Numbered from the stretch's first letter, positions 47,757 through 62,016 are shown. The stretch: 64,000 nucleotides of DNA from Lobulomyces angularis (GCA_027604685.1 JADHYX010000018.1:16640-80639), one strand, 5' to 3'. Translations and numbers: made by a program. Notes: a model not told the origin generated them from the letters alone.

Positions 47757-49001
47757 CTATGGATGAAGTTAGTTGAAATTAGATTAATATGAGTGTTGCA
47801 GAAAGTTAAATTACACAGCCCAATTCCAAAAAATTGGATATGGTATTATTTAGTAATATTTCTCTTACACTATAAAACATCAATCCATTATTTCTTTGTT
47901 CTCAAACAGCATTTCTCAATAAATAAAGAAATAATCTATGAACTATTAAAGCTTTTATAAAATGAACTGAAGTCTTGAAATTTTTACAGTTGAACAAGAT
48001 ATAAAAAAAGAATTAATGAAAATAGATTAATAACGCAACAAAAGATGGATTGGAAAGTTGAAGAACTTTTTTTTGTCAATAAGAATAAATTTTTTGTTAA
48101 AAAAAAAAAACAATTGTTCCAATTGTTCAGAAAATGCTAATTTTTTCAAGAAAATAGAAACAAAGAACAATCTTTGCTGGTAAAAAAAATTTAAATTTTG
48201 TATTAGTTTTAAGATACTCAATCAATGCAAATTGGGTATTATTTTAAGATATAAAATGTAAAAAAAGGTTCACAACATTAGCTTGTAGTGCACAATAATT
48301 AATTAAATTTTAAGACCTATACAAAAAATAACTTAAACTGTTTACACAAAATAAAATACCTTCACCACCCCGCAATTAAAACGCGAAAACTAATCAGGAA
48401 AATTAGTTCTTGTGTCTTGAGTTATCTTCTCCAGCGAACACTTATTAATTATGAACCTCTGGTTTAAAGTGTCAACATCATCCCGATCCTACAACCTTGA
48501 GGGTAAACACAGGAATGACGAGAAAATTTGCGTAGGCATCGCAACAATCAAGAAAAGTTGCCCGCAAGGTTTGTATTCTGAAGTTTCAACCGGTCTCCCC
48601 GCAACATCCTGAACAAACCTTTGAAGTCTTGTATTCATCTAGCAAAAACACATCAAATCTTGCAAAAATTTCCATAATAAAGTTAACAAATTCAATTATT
48701 CATATAAATATGAAATCCCTTGCTTTTTGTAACAACTCTGCCTTAAAGTTATACACACCTGTATCTTCAATGATCTCAGTCAGCTTTCCACCACAAAAGA
48801 ACCTTACTTAACTTTTCAATAAAAAAATCTCTCAAAAAAAATTCTTGATATTGATAAGCAATTGAATTAAAATTTTGCCAAACTTCATCTGATGTAAAAT
48901 TATGTTATTAATATGTTTATATTAGGCATAAACAGAAAATATTTTTAAATATGTTTGGTGAAAATCTTTTATTTGAGTAACATAATCTTATATTAAAAAA
49001 A
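47757..49001. other. 1.2-kb gap between OPT and cullin
   Basis: A divergent region. 47757-48400 is A/T-rich and featureless. 48400-48840 is noticeably richer in G and C than its surroundings and holds the Fanzor-like traces listed separately. The rest should be promoter sequence. Confidence 0.55.
48420..48830 (-). pseudogene. second Fanzor-like relic (Fanzor1-type zinc-ribbon end)
   Basis: On the minus strand 48639-48600 encodes DEYKTSKVCSGC, the TSK.C..C hallmark at the start of the TnpB/Fanzor zinc ribbon, preceded by hydrophobic VFLL. About 40 residues later, in another frame (48488-48451), DRDDVDTLNQRFIINKC matches the RDxNAAxN end motif. HSCVYPQGC just before it could be the second Cys pair. 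In-frame stops and at least one frameshift separate them. The spacing fits Fanzor1-type ribbons. No flanking inverted repeats were identified. Evidence is short motifs only, so the call is tentative. Confidence 0.5.
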
Positions 49002-51991
<2,990 letters not shown>

Positions 51992-52311
51992 TAATTTTCT
52001 AATTTTATTTATATTATAGTTGTGCATTTTTCTCTCTCTTGTGTTTTGTATTGTTAAAAATAAGTGTAATATCACTTCCTTCATCTATTTTTTATTAAGC
52101 TCATTTTATGTTACAATTTTGATTAATAACTTTAAAACAAAAGTTTTTTTTAACAAAACCTTAAAGAATAATGAATTCTTTTTATGGATTAGTTAAATTA
52201 AAAGCAATCCTTAAAACAGAAAATAAAATTTCCTCGTATCAATGCATTAAATTAAAAAATATAAAAAAAGCAGTGTTTCTAATTTGATAAAAAAAAAATT
52301 AAAGTTTTAGT
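51992..52311. other. convergent 3' spacer
   Basis: About 320 bp between the stops of cullin (plus) and the borealin-like gene (minus). A/T-rich, no features. Confidence 0.5.
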
Positions 52312-53213
52312 TTAAGGTTTAAAGTGAAATTGTTTGAAAAATTTTTCAATTTGATCAAACTGAGGATGGTCCTTAAAATTACACAGCTTATTTGGGTTAA
52401 CCATTTTTACTAATTCATATTTTCCATTATCATTAATGGGTACATCAAAATACATAGATGATTCATCCTTTTTATTTTTGTTAATAAGTGGTGTTCCATT
52501 TTTGGAGTAAATCCCAACTTCACTTGATCTTATTTCTCGAGGTTGTTTAACTGTAGTGTCATTTTTTTCGTTAGCTGTTGGTGTTGAAAGAACAGGCTGC
52601 CGCAACTCACTACAATTTTCTTCTTTTTCAGAGCTTGCTAAAATTTTTTTTTTTCCTAAATTTTTTTTTTTTGATACAGGTGTAGATTTTTCCTAAAATT
52701 TTTGTAATATCCTAATTTATTTAAATTTCAAAATATATTTATACCTGATATTTTCGATTTCTTAAACTTCTTCCTTTTTCTTTCGCATAGTTAATTTTTT
52801 TTGGCGATTAAAATTTGATGCTTACCTGGTAGTGCTGATATTGAGGGTTTTTTGTAGCTATCCGCTTCAATATCAGATGTGAGATTTGTAGTTTTTTCCA
52901 AAAAAATACTGTAATTTCCATCATACTAAAAAAAAAATCAAAATCAAGAAAAAAAAAGAAAATACTAAGGTTAAAAATTCTGAGACTTTCATATCCAAAA
53001 AATTATTAGAATAGTTGTTGATTAACTTTAAAAATTCAGCATCAATTTGATTACTAGTTTTTTGAAATTCATTTTTCAACTCAAGTATTTGATTAGCTAC
53101 TATATATCAGTAAGCAGGGAGGAAGAAGAAAAATTAACCAATTTAGAACTTATAATAACCTTACCTTCTCTTTTTAGATTCTTACTGCAGCAAATAAAAG
53201 TTTCTTCGTCCAT
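52312..53213 (-). CDS. borealin-like chromosomal passenger complex subunit
   Basis: A minus-strand gene with about five exons starting MDEETFICCSKNLKRE. The N-terminal helix (VANQILELKNEFQKTSNQIDAEFLKLI...NFLDMKVSEFL) resembles the Nbl1/borealin segment that forms a three-helix bundle with survivin and INCENP. A basic middle has RSLRNRKYQ. The C-terminal part SSEVGIYSKNGTPLINKN...FDVPINDNGKYELVKM resembles the borealin C-terminal domain, where a G-SPL block is followed by a short beta region. That would target Aurora B to centromeres. The family match is weak and by eye. Two AAACCCT boxes lie just upstream of the start. Confidence 0.6.
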
Positions 53214-53769
53214 TTCAAAAATTAAGGTAAAACCCTAGTAAACCCTCATAGTTTTTCTTTAAGTTCCAAAAAAATAAATTACTAGGATGATGTTATGGCA
53301 ACCTAAATCCGGAAATAAAGTTGTGTACATAGCATGACTGTGGGCTTGCATTTTGGGAATAATAGCTTTAGCGAGAATTTAAAAATTATGATAAAAGAGA
53401 CTTTTTCTACTAATTTATGGAACTGGTTAAGACGATAAAAATTCACTCTGCTTTCTAAAGATAATAAAATCAAAGAATACATCATCTGACACCTACTTTT
53501 GGGACTAACATCATATTAGTAAAATATCCATCTAAATTCAGCATATAATGCTTTGATTTAACTGCAATGAGAGGCATCAAAATGTGTTTTAACTACGTAT
53601 TCTTTCTGTTTTTTCTTTGTCATATCACCTATTTAAACAATTAGACTGCAATCAACTTTTTCAATTGATTTCAAAATCTAATGGAAAATTAATTTTCTCC
53701 TAGTGGAGAATTTTCAAAAAAAGCTTAAATTAACTTTTTTTTTTAAAATTTTGAAGGAAAAAATAGAAA
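53214..53769. other. divergent promoter region with AAACCCT boxes
   Basis: About 550 bp between divergent genes. AAACCCTAGTAAACCCT at about 53230-53247 is a direct double box close to the borealin-like start. No gene was seen. Confidence 0.5.
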
Positions 53770-54980
53770 ATGCCATTTGTAACAATTGGAAAAAATCGAT
53801 CGACGTTAGAAAAACCTTTTCAGCTATATTATGGTATATATAAAAAACAATCTTTCAATTATATTGATGAGTCTGTCTGAAGAAATTCATGGAAGTGGTG
53901 AAAAAAAAATTTTTTTTATTATGGGATTAGGCATTTCTTTACAAGGATGGGTATAATTCATTTTTGGGGCAATTTCTTTAATTTGATCTTTTTTTTTTTT
54001 TTTTAGGCCCTACAAAAAGAATATTTTAGCTCATTAGCAGACTATACAATTGTGGTTTTTGACAATAGAGGTAATATCTATTATATGTCTTTTCTTTATA
54101 CCATAATTATTAACAGGTGTTGGCTACAGTGACATAGCAGAAAGTAAAGTTCACAGTACGTTTGAAATGGCTGTAGATGCCAGCGAGTTATTGGAACACA
54201 TAGGGTGGCATAATGAAGTTAATCTTGTAGGTGTTTCAATGGGTATTTAATTACAGTTATCTATAAATTTAATACAATTTTTTTTAGGGGGGATGATCAG
54301 TCTTGAGTTGGCGCTATTAAAGCCAGAGACCTTTAGAACCTTAATTTTAACTTCTACTCATGGTATTCTACAATAAATTAATTTTATTCGTTTCAGCTGG
54401 TAGGGCAACTGCGCCATTAAAGGGAATGATTGGTATAGCACTGACCGCTTTGATGCCTTCCAAAAAAAATGAAATTATGGCTGGCATGTTATTTCCAGAA
54501 ACATACTTGAGAGTAGCCGCTCCTTCAGACTTTAAACCAATTCATATACCAGTTACAGAGTTTTACACTAATAAGGATGTTTTTATTGAGAATAGCTTTG
54601 TAAGAGCTAAGTTAACTAAAGTAAATTTTACTTGCTTGAATATTGCTGATCTTTTATATAACCTTAGCCTACAACTTTAAAAGGTTTACTAAATCAGGTG
54701 AAGTCAGTAGGAAATCATTTCGTCTCTACTGACAGATTAAACGCACTAAGAGACGCTCCTCATTTAAGAATCTTAGTTTGCACTGGAGACACTGACAATG
54801 TAAACAAGGTTAATTTTTTTTATTTTAACACTTTTTAAAGTTAGTTCGCCCCAGTAATTCGAAGCATTTGTCTACTCACCTAGGAGCGAAATTGATAATT
54901 TACGAAGATTCCGGCCATAGTTTACTGCAACAGCATACTGTACGCTATAATAAAATGATCCAAGATTGGATTGAAAGTTA
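53770..54980 (+). CDS. alpha/beta hydrolase, copy 1
   Basis: A multi-exon plus gene starting MPFVTIGKNRSTLEKPFQLYYEIHG. Blocks: FFIMGLGISLQGW (oxyanion strand), VVFDNRGVGYSD, nucleophile elbow LVGVSMGGMISLELALLKP (GxSxG), acid in VCTGDTDN, His in DSGHSLLQQH. About 300 aa. Homologous to the gene at 57452-58932, sharing MGLG..LQGW, DNRG.G.SD, VG.SMGGMISLELALLKP and LTSTH. Exon ends follow GT-AG. The substrate is unknown; the family includes lipases, esterases and epoxide hydrolases. The first in-frame ATG fits the paralog. Confidence 0.85.
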
Positions 54981-55724
54981 AAAAAGTTTTTGGATTTTCT
55001 TTACCAGTGAAAATCCTTATCATTGCTTACTGTTTACCATTAAATTAGATTATTAATTAACTCATTTATTTCTTCTTTTTATACATTTATTATTTGGCTC
55101 TTGAAGTATATTTTTTTTTTTTTCAAATAAACTGTTAAATATATCAGTTTGTAAATGATAAATAAAAAATGACAGACGCTCAGACACAGCAGTGTGAACC
55201 AAGTAGTCACTACCTGATAACTGACTCAAAATTTATCAAAAACTGTGATAGATTACTTCCCAACTACTTTTATCGATTCTATTCAACAACTTTTTACTTT
55301 CACTATTATTCTAAGAAATATTTAATTCCAGTAAAGTCTTTCTTTGTATAATTGATTATTGTATTGTTTAAAATCACACTAAAACTGTAAGTAGGAAGTT
55401 AAGAAATAGTGTGCCACTATGCCCAAAGTTATTACGGCGAAGCCAGCATTAAAAATAGTTTAAACAGAGTCAACAACTATAAGAGTTGATTTTCATAGAT
55501 TATGCAATGCAAAACACTTAAAATATAACCTTGAAAAAGTTAAATTTGTCTTTACCAAAAGATATAAAGAACTATAGCAAATTTAAATTTATAATAGGTG
55601 TAATATGCACGTTAAATTTATGGTAACTGCTTGTAAACTTATATTATATTTTCTAACACAATCTAATGCTTTATGCTTTATATAAATCTTTTTTAAAAAT
55701 CTAATTAAAAAAAAAAAAAGGTAG
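54981..55724. other. intergenic region
   Basis: About 740 bp between the stop of hydrolase copy 1 (plus) and the stop of the repeat protein (minus). A 60-codon plus ORF (55169-55351) has no coding features. A/T-rich otherwise. Confidence 0.5.
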
Positions 55725-57002
55725 CTAGTAACGATTGCATTTTTTTTTTTTTAAAATCGTAGGTAATAATGAAGTTGTTTTAGGTTTGTTGTGAATGTAT
55801 TCCTTTTCGATGTGTTCCTTAACGTTAGAATCTGATTCTACATTAGAATCTTTTTTCAGAACGCTGTTGTAAGCTATTTTAACATATGTAGGTTTTGCAG
55901 TTAAACTTTTACTGCAATCCAAAGTCTTGGTTTCAGCAACTGATGCAACACTTGAAATTTTAGTTAGTGTTTTTGCAGAAGTTGGAGTGGATAAACTGGT
56001 TTCAGAAGAAGCATTTGTAGACGTACTGGTTTCAGAAGAAGCATTAGTGGATGTACTGGTTTCAGAGGAAGAATTAGTGGATGTACTGGTTTCAGAAGAA
56101 GAATTGGTGGATGTACTGGTTTCAGAGGAAGAATTAGTGGATGTACTGGTTTCAGAAGAAATATTAGTGGTTGTACTGGTTTCTGATGAAACATTAGTGG
56201 ATGTACTGGTTTCTGATGAAACATTAGTGGATGTACTGGTTTCAGAAGAAGTATTAGTGGATGTACTGGTTTCAGAAGAAGCATTAGTGGATGTACTGGT
56301 TTCAGAAGAAGCACTAGTGGATGTACTGGTTTCAGAAGAAATAATAGTGGTCGTACTAGTTTCAGAAGAAATGTCGGTGGATGTGAGCGTTTCAGCAGTT
56401 GTGGACTTAGTAGATGCTTCGGAGGAAACCTCTGTTGAAGTAGTAACAAAAGATGTGCTGGAGTTTGGTTTTGTAGAGGAATGAGTGGAAGTAATAGTTT
56501 GAGAGCTGGTTGAACTTGTTGTTGTAGAAGGAGAGTTGCATGGAGGAGGATTGTTCCCAGTATTTCTTCTACTTAAGCCATTAATTTTTATTCCATTGTT
56601 ATAATTAAACAGTATAGTATAAAGATTTCCTAACTTTAGACCGCCAAAAGTGGAATCCGCATTCCATTGATCATATGGGCCATTTTGATTCTCTCTCAGA
56701 AAAATATAAGCATCATGTTCAGCAACCTTGCTAAAATCATCTATTGAAGCAGAGTTTAACTGATTTAAGTTGCAGCTTAACCACTCTCTAGCTAGGCTGA
56801 AATAGAATTCAGGATGCAATTTAGTATCTAAAACTGATTTCATCTCAATAGACGCTTGATTAAAAAAGTATTTTTCTTTCCTTAACCAAACTGCATTATC
56901 CAAGTCATTTGACCATTCACTGTGAGCAAAAATTATAAGGAACAAATAAGTGTTAATGGTAAATTTAATACTTAGAGGAAAAAACACAACCAGTAATCTC
57001 AT
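55725..57002 (-). CDS. secreted mucin-like protein with 10-residue Ser/Thr repeats
   Basis: A 425-codon intronless ORF on the minus strand. N-terminal hydrophobic signal peptide (MRLLVVFFPLSIKFTINTYLF...). A globular region (about residues 28-150) of no recognised family follows, then a Pro/Cys hinge NNPPPCNSPST and a long Ser/Thr-rich stalk of about 14 copies of SSETSTSTNx. The stalk is likely heavily O-glycosylated. The C-terminus is charged, has one Cys and no clear GPI site or TM helix, so it may be released or wall-bound. The final codons run into a poly-A tract, so the true end could differ. It lies between two alpha/beta-hydrolase paralogs. Confidence 0.78.
   Translation of the reverse strand: MRLLVVFFPLSIKFTINTYLFLIIFAHSEWSNDLDNAVWLRKEKYFFNQASIEMKSVLDTKLHPEFYFSLAREWLSCNLNQLNSASIDDFSKVAEHDAYIFLRENQNGPYDQWNADSTFGGLKLGNLYTILFNYNNGIKINGLSRRNTGNNPPPCNSPSTTTSSTSSQTITSTHSSTKPNSSTSFVTTSTEVSSEASTKSTTAETLTSTDISSETSTTTIISSETSTSTSASSETSTSTNASSETSTSTNTSSETSTSTNVSSETSTSTNVSSETSTTTNISSETSTSTNSSSETSTSTNSSSETSTSTNSSSETSTSTNASSETSTSTNASSETSLSTPTSAKTLTKISSVASVAETKTLDCSKSLTAKPTYVKIAYNSVLKKDSNVESDSNVKEHIEKEYIHNKPKTTSLLPTILKKKKCNRY
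55985..56400 (+). repeat. 30-bp minisatellite (about 14 units)
   Basis: Plus-strand unit is close to GTGGATGTACTGGTTTCAGAAG followed by AAGCATTA. Units vary by single-base changes, mainly at GCA/GAA/GTA/ACA, which change one amino acid (x in SSETSTSTNx). The 30-bp period keeps the reading frame, so copy number could vary without frameshift. The antisense frame is also open throughout. Confidence 0.9.
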
Positions 57003-57451
57003 CAGTGAAAATAATGGAGGCAGCGAATACTGTGTTGATTACAACAAAAACTGAAAAGTATGAATTAAAAAGCATTTGAAATTAAAACTTCAGAAAAAAT
57101 CTCCAAACCTTAAAAAAAAAAGTAGCAAGCAGGCTTTATACAAGAATAGGGGTAAAGTTTCAAGTTTTTTATTTTTAAAAAGATATTGAGTTGGTAGAAT
57201 GGTAAATTTAAAAATTTATTTTACGTAGTATGAAAAATGAGGGAAACCCAAAAAAGCTTTGTATTCTTAAAGATACTTAAGTAGCCTGTAACCATTGGTA
57301 AGAACAGCAAATAAATTTTATGCAATATATTTTGACAAAAATTAAAAAAAAAAAAGGCATTAACTTGAAAATGTACTTATAGAAAAATTTACAAAATAAT
57401 TGTTTTTACCAAAAAATTCACAGCATATTTAAATAGAAAAGTGCGTTAAAT
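57003..57451. other. intergenic spacer
   Basis: About 450 bp upstream of the mucin-like gene; A/T-rich, no features. Confidence 0.5.
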
Positions 57452-58932
57452 TTAGACCTCAAATTTTGAATCTCTTTTTGAGTGCACCACTCTTTTGTCG
57501 TTAAGCTGTATAAACCCATTGTCGTTATCTTTACATTCCTTAATCAAAATATCTTCCATTTTTTTACTTAATGTTATTAATGCTTCTTTTTTTAAAATAG
57601 ATTCATTAATAAATTCTTCCAACATTTTATTGTAACGTTTAGGATTTTCCTCAGGAAGCGCATGACCATGATCGTGATAAAGATCTAGTCTTCCGCCCAA
57701 CTTTTCAACCACTAATTTTTTTTAATTTCTTTTAATTAAAGATATAATCTTCAATTAAATACAATAATATGAGTTATGATGATGGACAAAATTATCCCAA
57801 GTACCAGTGCACACTAAAACGTTAATCTAAAAAAGTGGGTTAATTAATAATGTGCTACTCAATACATTTGGATTTTCTTTAATCATTCTTAAACGAGCCG
57901 GAGAAACGTAATGAGTCATGACAGCACTAATCTGTCCTATAAAACCTAAAATACATTCAATTATAACTTACAAAAAAACCTAGTTTATTACCCGCGGCAG
58001 TCGTCAATCTAGTTTTGCGATCCTTTCGTCTGATACCATCAATTACCACGTCCTCCATAGTATACTTATCTTTAAATGGAATATGTACAGGTTGAAATTC
58101 TTTTGGTGCCTATAAGTTTGAATATTTTATTGAAAATTTATGAAAAATAAAAACTTTAATTATAATATTTCTCTTACTTCTCTAGCCAAAAATTTTTCTG
58201 GAAATAACATATGAACCGCGGATATAAAAGGATGGCTTGGATTTAACATCTACGTAATTCAATACTTTATTTAAAATGATCATGTTGCTTTATAACTTCA
58301 ACATTACCTTTAACTGACGAGAAAAGAATACTGGATAGCGATAAGATATTGGATGATTAATTGTACCAGAATGGGTTGATGTCAAACACAAGCTTGAAAA
58401 TACTGTAGGTTTTAATAACGCTAATTCCAAACTTATCATGCCGCCTTAGAAAATTAAAAAGAACTTTAAAAATTTTTTATATCAAAAAGTTGATTTACCC
58501 ATAGAGATTCCCACAAGATGAATATCTTTTACCCATTTTAAATGATCAAGCAATTCTGCTGCATCTTGTGCTAAAATCGAAGTAGTATATCTCCCTAAGA
58601 CAGTGTCTGACAAACCAGCCCCTAAAAAAGAAAATTTCAACAAAAATAAATTAAATAGATAATTTTTAAATGAAGATACCTCTGTTATCAAAACAACATA
58701 CTTGATATTCTTCACTTTTTTCATTTTCTGAAAAGTATAAAAATTGATTTTCCCATCCTTGGAGAGAACAAGCTAAGCCCATACTAACGAAATAAAACAA
58801 TTCAATATTACATTTAACATAAAAGTAAGTTTAAAGGGAATTGTTTTCATACATAAAAAATATTTTTTTTGGGCCATTTCCAAAAAGTTCGTAGTGAAGT
58901 TTAAAATTTGATTTAGTGTACAAACAAGGCAT
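57452..58932 (-). CDS. alpha/beta hydrolase, copy 2
   Basis: A minus-strand multi-exon gene starting MPCLYTKSNFKLHYELFGNG at 58932. Family blocks: IFFIMGLACSLQGW, CCFDNRGAGLSD, HLVGISMGGMISLELALLKP with nucleophile Ser, LTSTHSGT, acid region VLVCTGTWDNFVH and catalytic His in LYHDHGHALPEEN. Clearly a paralog of the plus-strand hydrolase at 53770-54980; it differs by a longer C-terminal tail (LKKEALITLSKKMEDILIKEC...). The two genes converge on the mucin-like gene. Substrate unknown. Confidence 0.85.
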
Positions 58933-59692
58933 ACTGATGAATTTAATTCACTCGGAAGTTAATATGGAATTTTTAAAAACTAAAGTCTTTTTTTAACAAT
59001 TAAGTTCTTCCAAAAAGTTTTTTTGTTTCGGTGGATTTATTCACATGAAATTTCTTTTTCTTCCCTTTTTTAAGCTCAGTTCTATTTTTTGAATTTAAAT
59101 TAATTATTAAGAATTAACTATTTTTTATTTTCCAAGTTAATAAAAACTTTAGCCTTTTCTGAAAGAAGGATTTGAAAATGAAGAGTCTATCATGGAAAAA
59201 ATTATGATAAATTTTGGAATGCTTTTTTTGGATATACTAGTTAGTTTTTTCAAAAGAGATCAGAGGAAGTATGAAATAGCAGATACACTAAACTGTACAA
59301 AGTTGGAAAATTTTTAGCATCTACAGGTTTGCTCCAAAAACAATTGTTGGCTTAGATTTTTATTGTTCTAATTTTTTTAATTTAGAGGTCCAAAAATTGG
59401 AAAAATATATCTATCTTATACATCGCCTTTTTTTCCAAAAATTTAATTCAAAGCTAATTTGTGACATTATCGGTAAATTACTTTAATAGCAGCAATACCA
59501 GAAAAAAATCTAGGTACGATTCAGAACGGTATGAAAATTAAAGGTATCATGTAGTCAAGTTATACTTGGTTTTTTAACTATTTGAAAAAATTGGATTAAA
59601 AACAAAGAAAAAAAAACAGAAATCACAAATATTTATTAAAAAATTTGAAAAAAAAGTATATATATATAAAATGCAATTTACTATATATTTTT
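58933..59692. other. intergenic region
   Basis: About 760 bp between hydrolase copy 2 and PSMB1, both minus. A short plus ORF from about 59192 (MEKIMINFGMLFLDI...) is about 40 codons and is not called. No other structure seen. Confidence 0.45.
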
Positions 59693-60653
59693 TTAATCCT
59701 TTTTTAAATCAAATTTATGTTTCGTAACTCCAGACTTTTTAATTACAAATATTTCCAAATAGTCACCAGTGTAAATATCTCTCTCTGTTGCACTGGCAAA
59801 TGCATCTTTAGTAATTTTCATTGCTTGATCCAGTGTAAGCAATTCTTCTTTAATGTTTTGATGTTTAGCACCACACTATTAGATTATTAAATTTTTATCT
59901 CCCAAAAACTCTTTCGTACCTGATTATCTAAAAATGGTTGAATTAACGCAGCTGATGAGCCATGCGCCTGGTATGTTTCCCTTCTATAACATCCAACAGG
60001 ATCATAAGAAAAAACACACCCTTCACCTATATAAAATTAATTTAGCTTTTAATTTTTATTGGTTGTCACCTTTTTCATCTACTCCACCTAAAATGTTAAA
60101 AACATAATATGGAAAAAATCTTTTCTGATATAAAACAGTCATTAACATTTGTGCTGAAGCTGTAGCCGACATAGTTTTATTATGCTTATGCTTATACCAC
60201 TAAGAAAAAATAAAAAACGTTTTTAAACAGTGAAATTAAAAATTACTTCTAGTCGTGTTTCTATATTTAAGACTAGATTCACTGAATCCGCATACATTCC
60301 AGAAGTAGCTAAAACGGACCCATTTGAACTAAAGAGTAACACATTTTTTTAAAATAAAATAACTAAATGTGTTGTTACAGTTCGTGGACTTTTGGAGCAT
60401 ATCTAGTGTTAATTGAATATCCTTCGGATTGACGAGTGTCACCAGCCACTAAACAAAAATCTTTTCCTGCAATCGCTAGCGTGGTTCTATTTTTTATTAA
60501 GTAATTTTTTACATAATTAAGGAAGAGTTACCCGCCATTGTCAGTGTGCGGATTAAATCTATGCTGTATTGGACTTCCAACTGAGTTTAAGAAACCTTCG
60601 TGATTTGGATGTGGATCGTAGGGCATATTGAATTGTTGTGATTGTTCAAACAT
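59693..60653 (-). CDS. PSMB1: 20S proteasome subunit beta-6 (PSMB1/PRE7-type)
   Basis: A minus-strand multi-exon gene starting [20 protein letters not shown]. Proteasome beta fold blocks: [113 protein letters not shown]. The [10 protein letters not shown] and SFDPVG pattern is specific for beta-6. This subunit is non-catalytic in known proteasomes. It is divergently paired with PSMB5, sharing an intergenic region of about 115 bp. Confidence 0.93.
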
Positions 60654-60768
60654 TTTTTGGAGTTCTCTTAAAATGTAGTACGTAAAGTTTTAATATTAAA
60701 AAACCCTCTGATCTTAGGGTTTGGTTAATACGAATCTAGCAATTAATTACATTCTAAAATTTTTTCAA
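60654..60768. promoter_or_regulatory. shared bidirectional promoter of two proteasome genes with AAACCCT palindrome
   Basis: The 115-bp gap holds AAACCCT (60701-60707), an 8-nt spacer and AGGGTTT (60716-60722), a perfect 7-bp inverted repeat. The same AAACCCT box occurs twice just upstream of the borealin-like start. In other organisms related boxes (telo-box, Tbf1-like TTAGGG sites) sit in promoters of co-regulated genes; the link here is inference. Confidence 0.45.
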
Positions 60769-61865
60769 ATGGCATTGGTGAATTTAAATGATGTTTTATC
60801 GTTTACAGGAAATGAGGAAGATTCTGCATTTGACGATGCAAAAAGCAGTTGTATGAATTTTGAAACCTCTCTCAACTTTAAGTTACCAACTTTCAGCATT
60901 CAAAATCTTAGCGATGTAAGTGATATTGCAACTGCTGTTTATTTCAGCAAATTTAATTTGAAATTTAAATTTTTTTTTTAATTTAAATTAGCCGGTAGAC
61001 TTTTTAAAACAGCAAATGTCGAATGAAAATAATTCAAGAATTGCTATAAAAAAGGGAACTACAACTCTTGCCTTTGTTTTTCAAGGTGGTGTTATTATAG
61101 CTGTAGATTCACGTGCCACCGGCGGTGCATATATCGGTTTGTTTTATGGTTTAATGTTTTCTTAACTCGCATTTATTTATTTTAGCGGATGGGGGTGTAA
61201 AGAAAGTTATCGAAATCAACCCATATTTATTGGGAACAATGGCTGGGGGTGCAGCAGATTGTATGTATTGGGAACGTGAATTAGGCCGACGCTGTAGGTT
61301 ATACGAATTTAGAGAAAAGGAAAGAATCACTGTTAGTGCAGCTTCCAAATTATTATGTAATATTGTTTATGGATATAAAGGTATGGGTTTATCAATGGTA
61401 TGTATTGATGCATACTTTAAATGTTGTTTACTGAAACGAATGGTAGGGAACAATGGTAACAGGTTGGGATAAAACGGGCCCGGGACTTTACTATGTTGAC
61501 AGTGACGGTCAGAGACTAAAATCTGATTTATTTTCGGTAGGTTCTGGATCAACTTATGCTTATGGTGTCTTGGATTCCTTGTATGATTATAATATGTCCG
61601 TAGAAGACGCCATTGAATTAGGCACTAGAGCTATATATCACGCAGGTCATAGAGATGCTTATTCTGGGAATACCGTCAATGGTATTATATTTTTTATCAT
61701 ATTGTTTAATATCTCCATCAGTGTATCATATGAAAAAAACAGGATGGGAATTTATTTATAATAAGGATATTAATGAGTTGCATTACAAGGTATTTTCTTG
61801 CAAAAACTTCATTTATTTTATTTTTTTAGTATGCTGCTGAGGCAAAGCCATCTACTTTGAGTTAA
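60769..61865 (+). CDS. PSMB5: 20S proteasome subunit beta-5 (PSMB5/PRE2-type), chymotrypsin-like
   Basis: Plus-strand exons begin 60769-60915 and 60992. Propeptide [18 protein letters not shown]... is followed by the cleavage site KKG|TTTLAF, exposing catalytic Thr1. Then [14 protein letters not shown] (Asp17), [21 protein letters not shown] (Lys33), [78 protein letters not shown]-like [26 protein letters not shown]. This gives the chymotrypsin-like activity of the 20S core. All catalytic residues expected from the family are present. Confidence 0.94.
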
Positions 61866-62016
61866 TGTATGATTTTAGCATTTAGCAATATTTTTAATTA
61901 TGTGTTATCTTTTTAAATTAATAAACTTGATTTTGTATAATTACCATACTTAATGTCTTCCATTTTAAAAAAAAATAAAAAATTTTTTATTAGAAAAATA
62001 CTATTTTCTTTGGATA
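61866..62016. other. short spacer
   Basis: About 150 bp A/T-rich sequence between PSMB5 and THOC5. Confidence 0.5.

Noticed and set aside
55169..55351. 60-codon plus-strand frame after hydrolase copy 1
   Set aside because: Amino-acid composition is unremarkable and no family or splice continuation was found.
55985..56400. CRISPR-like array
   Set aside because: Units are contiguous with no spacers, coding, and in a eukaryotic gene.
55927..56484. 185-codon frame on the plus strand across the minisatellite
   Set aside because: It is the antisense of the Ser/Thr repeats; the 30-bp unit keeps all three bases in phase on both strands.
59192..59320. Short plus frame MEKIMINFGMLFLDI upstream of PSMB1's 3' end
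   Set aside because: About 40 codons, no continuation by splicing and no recognised motif.
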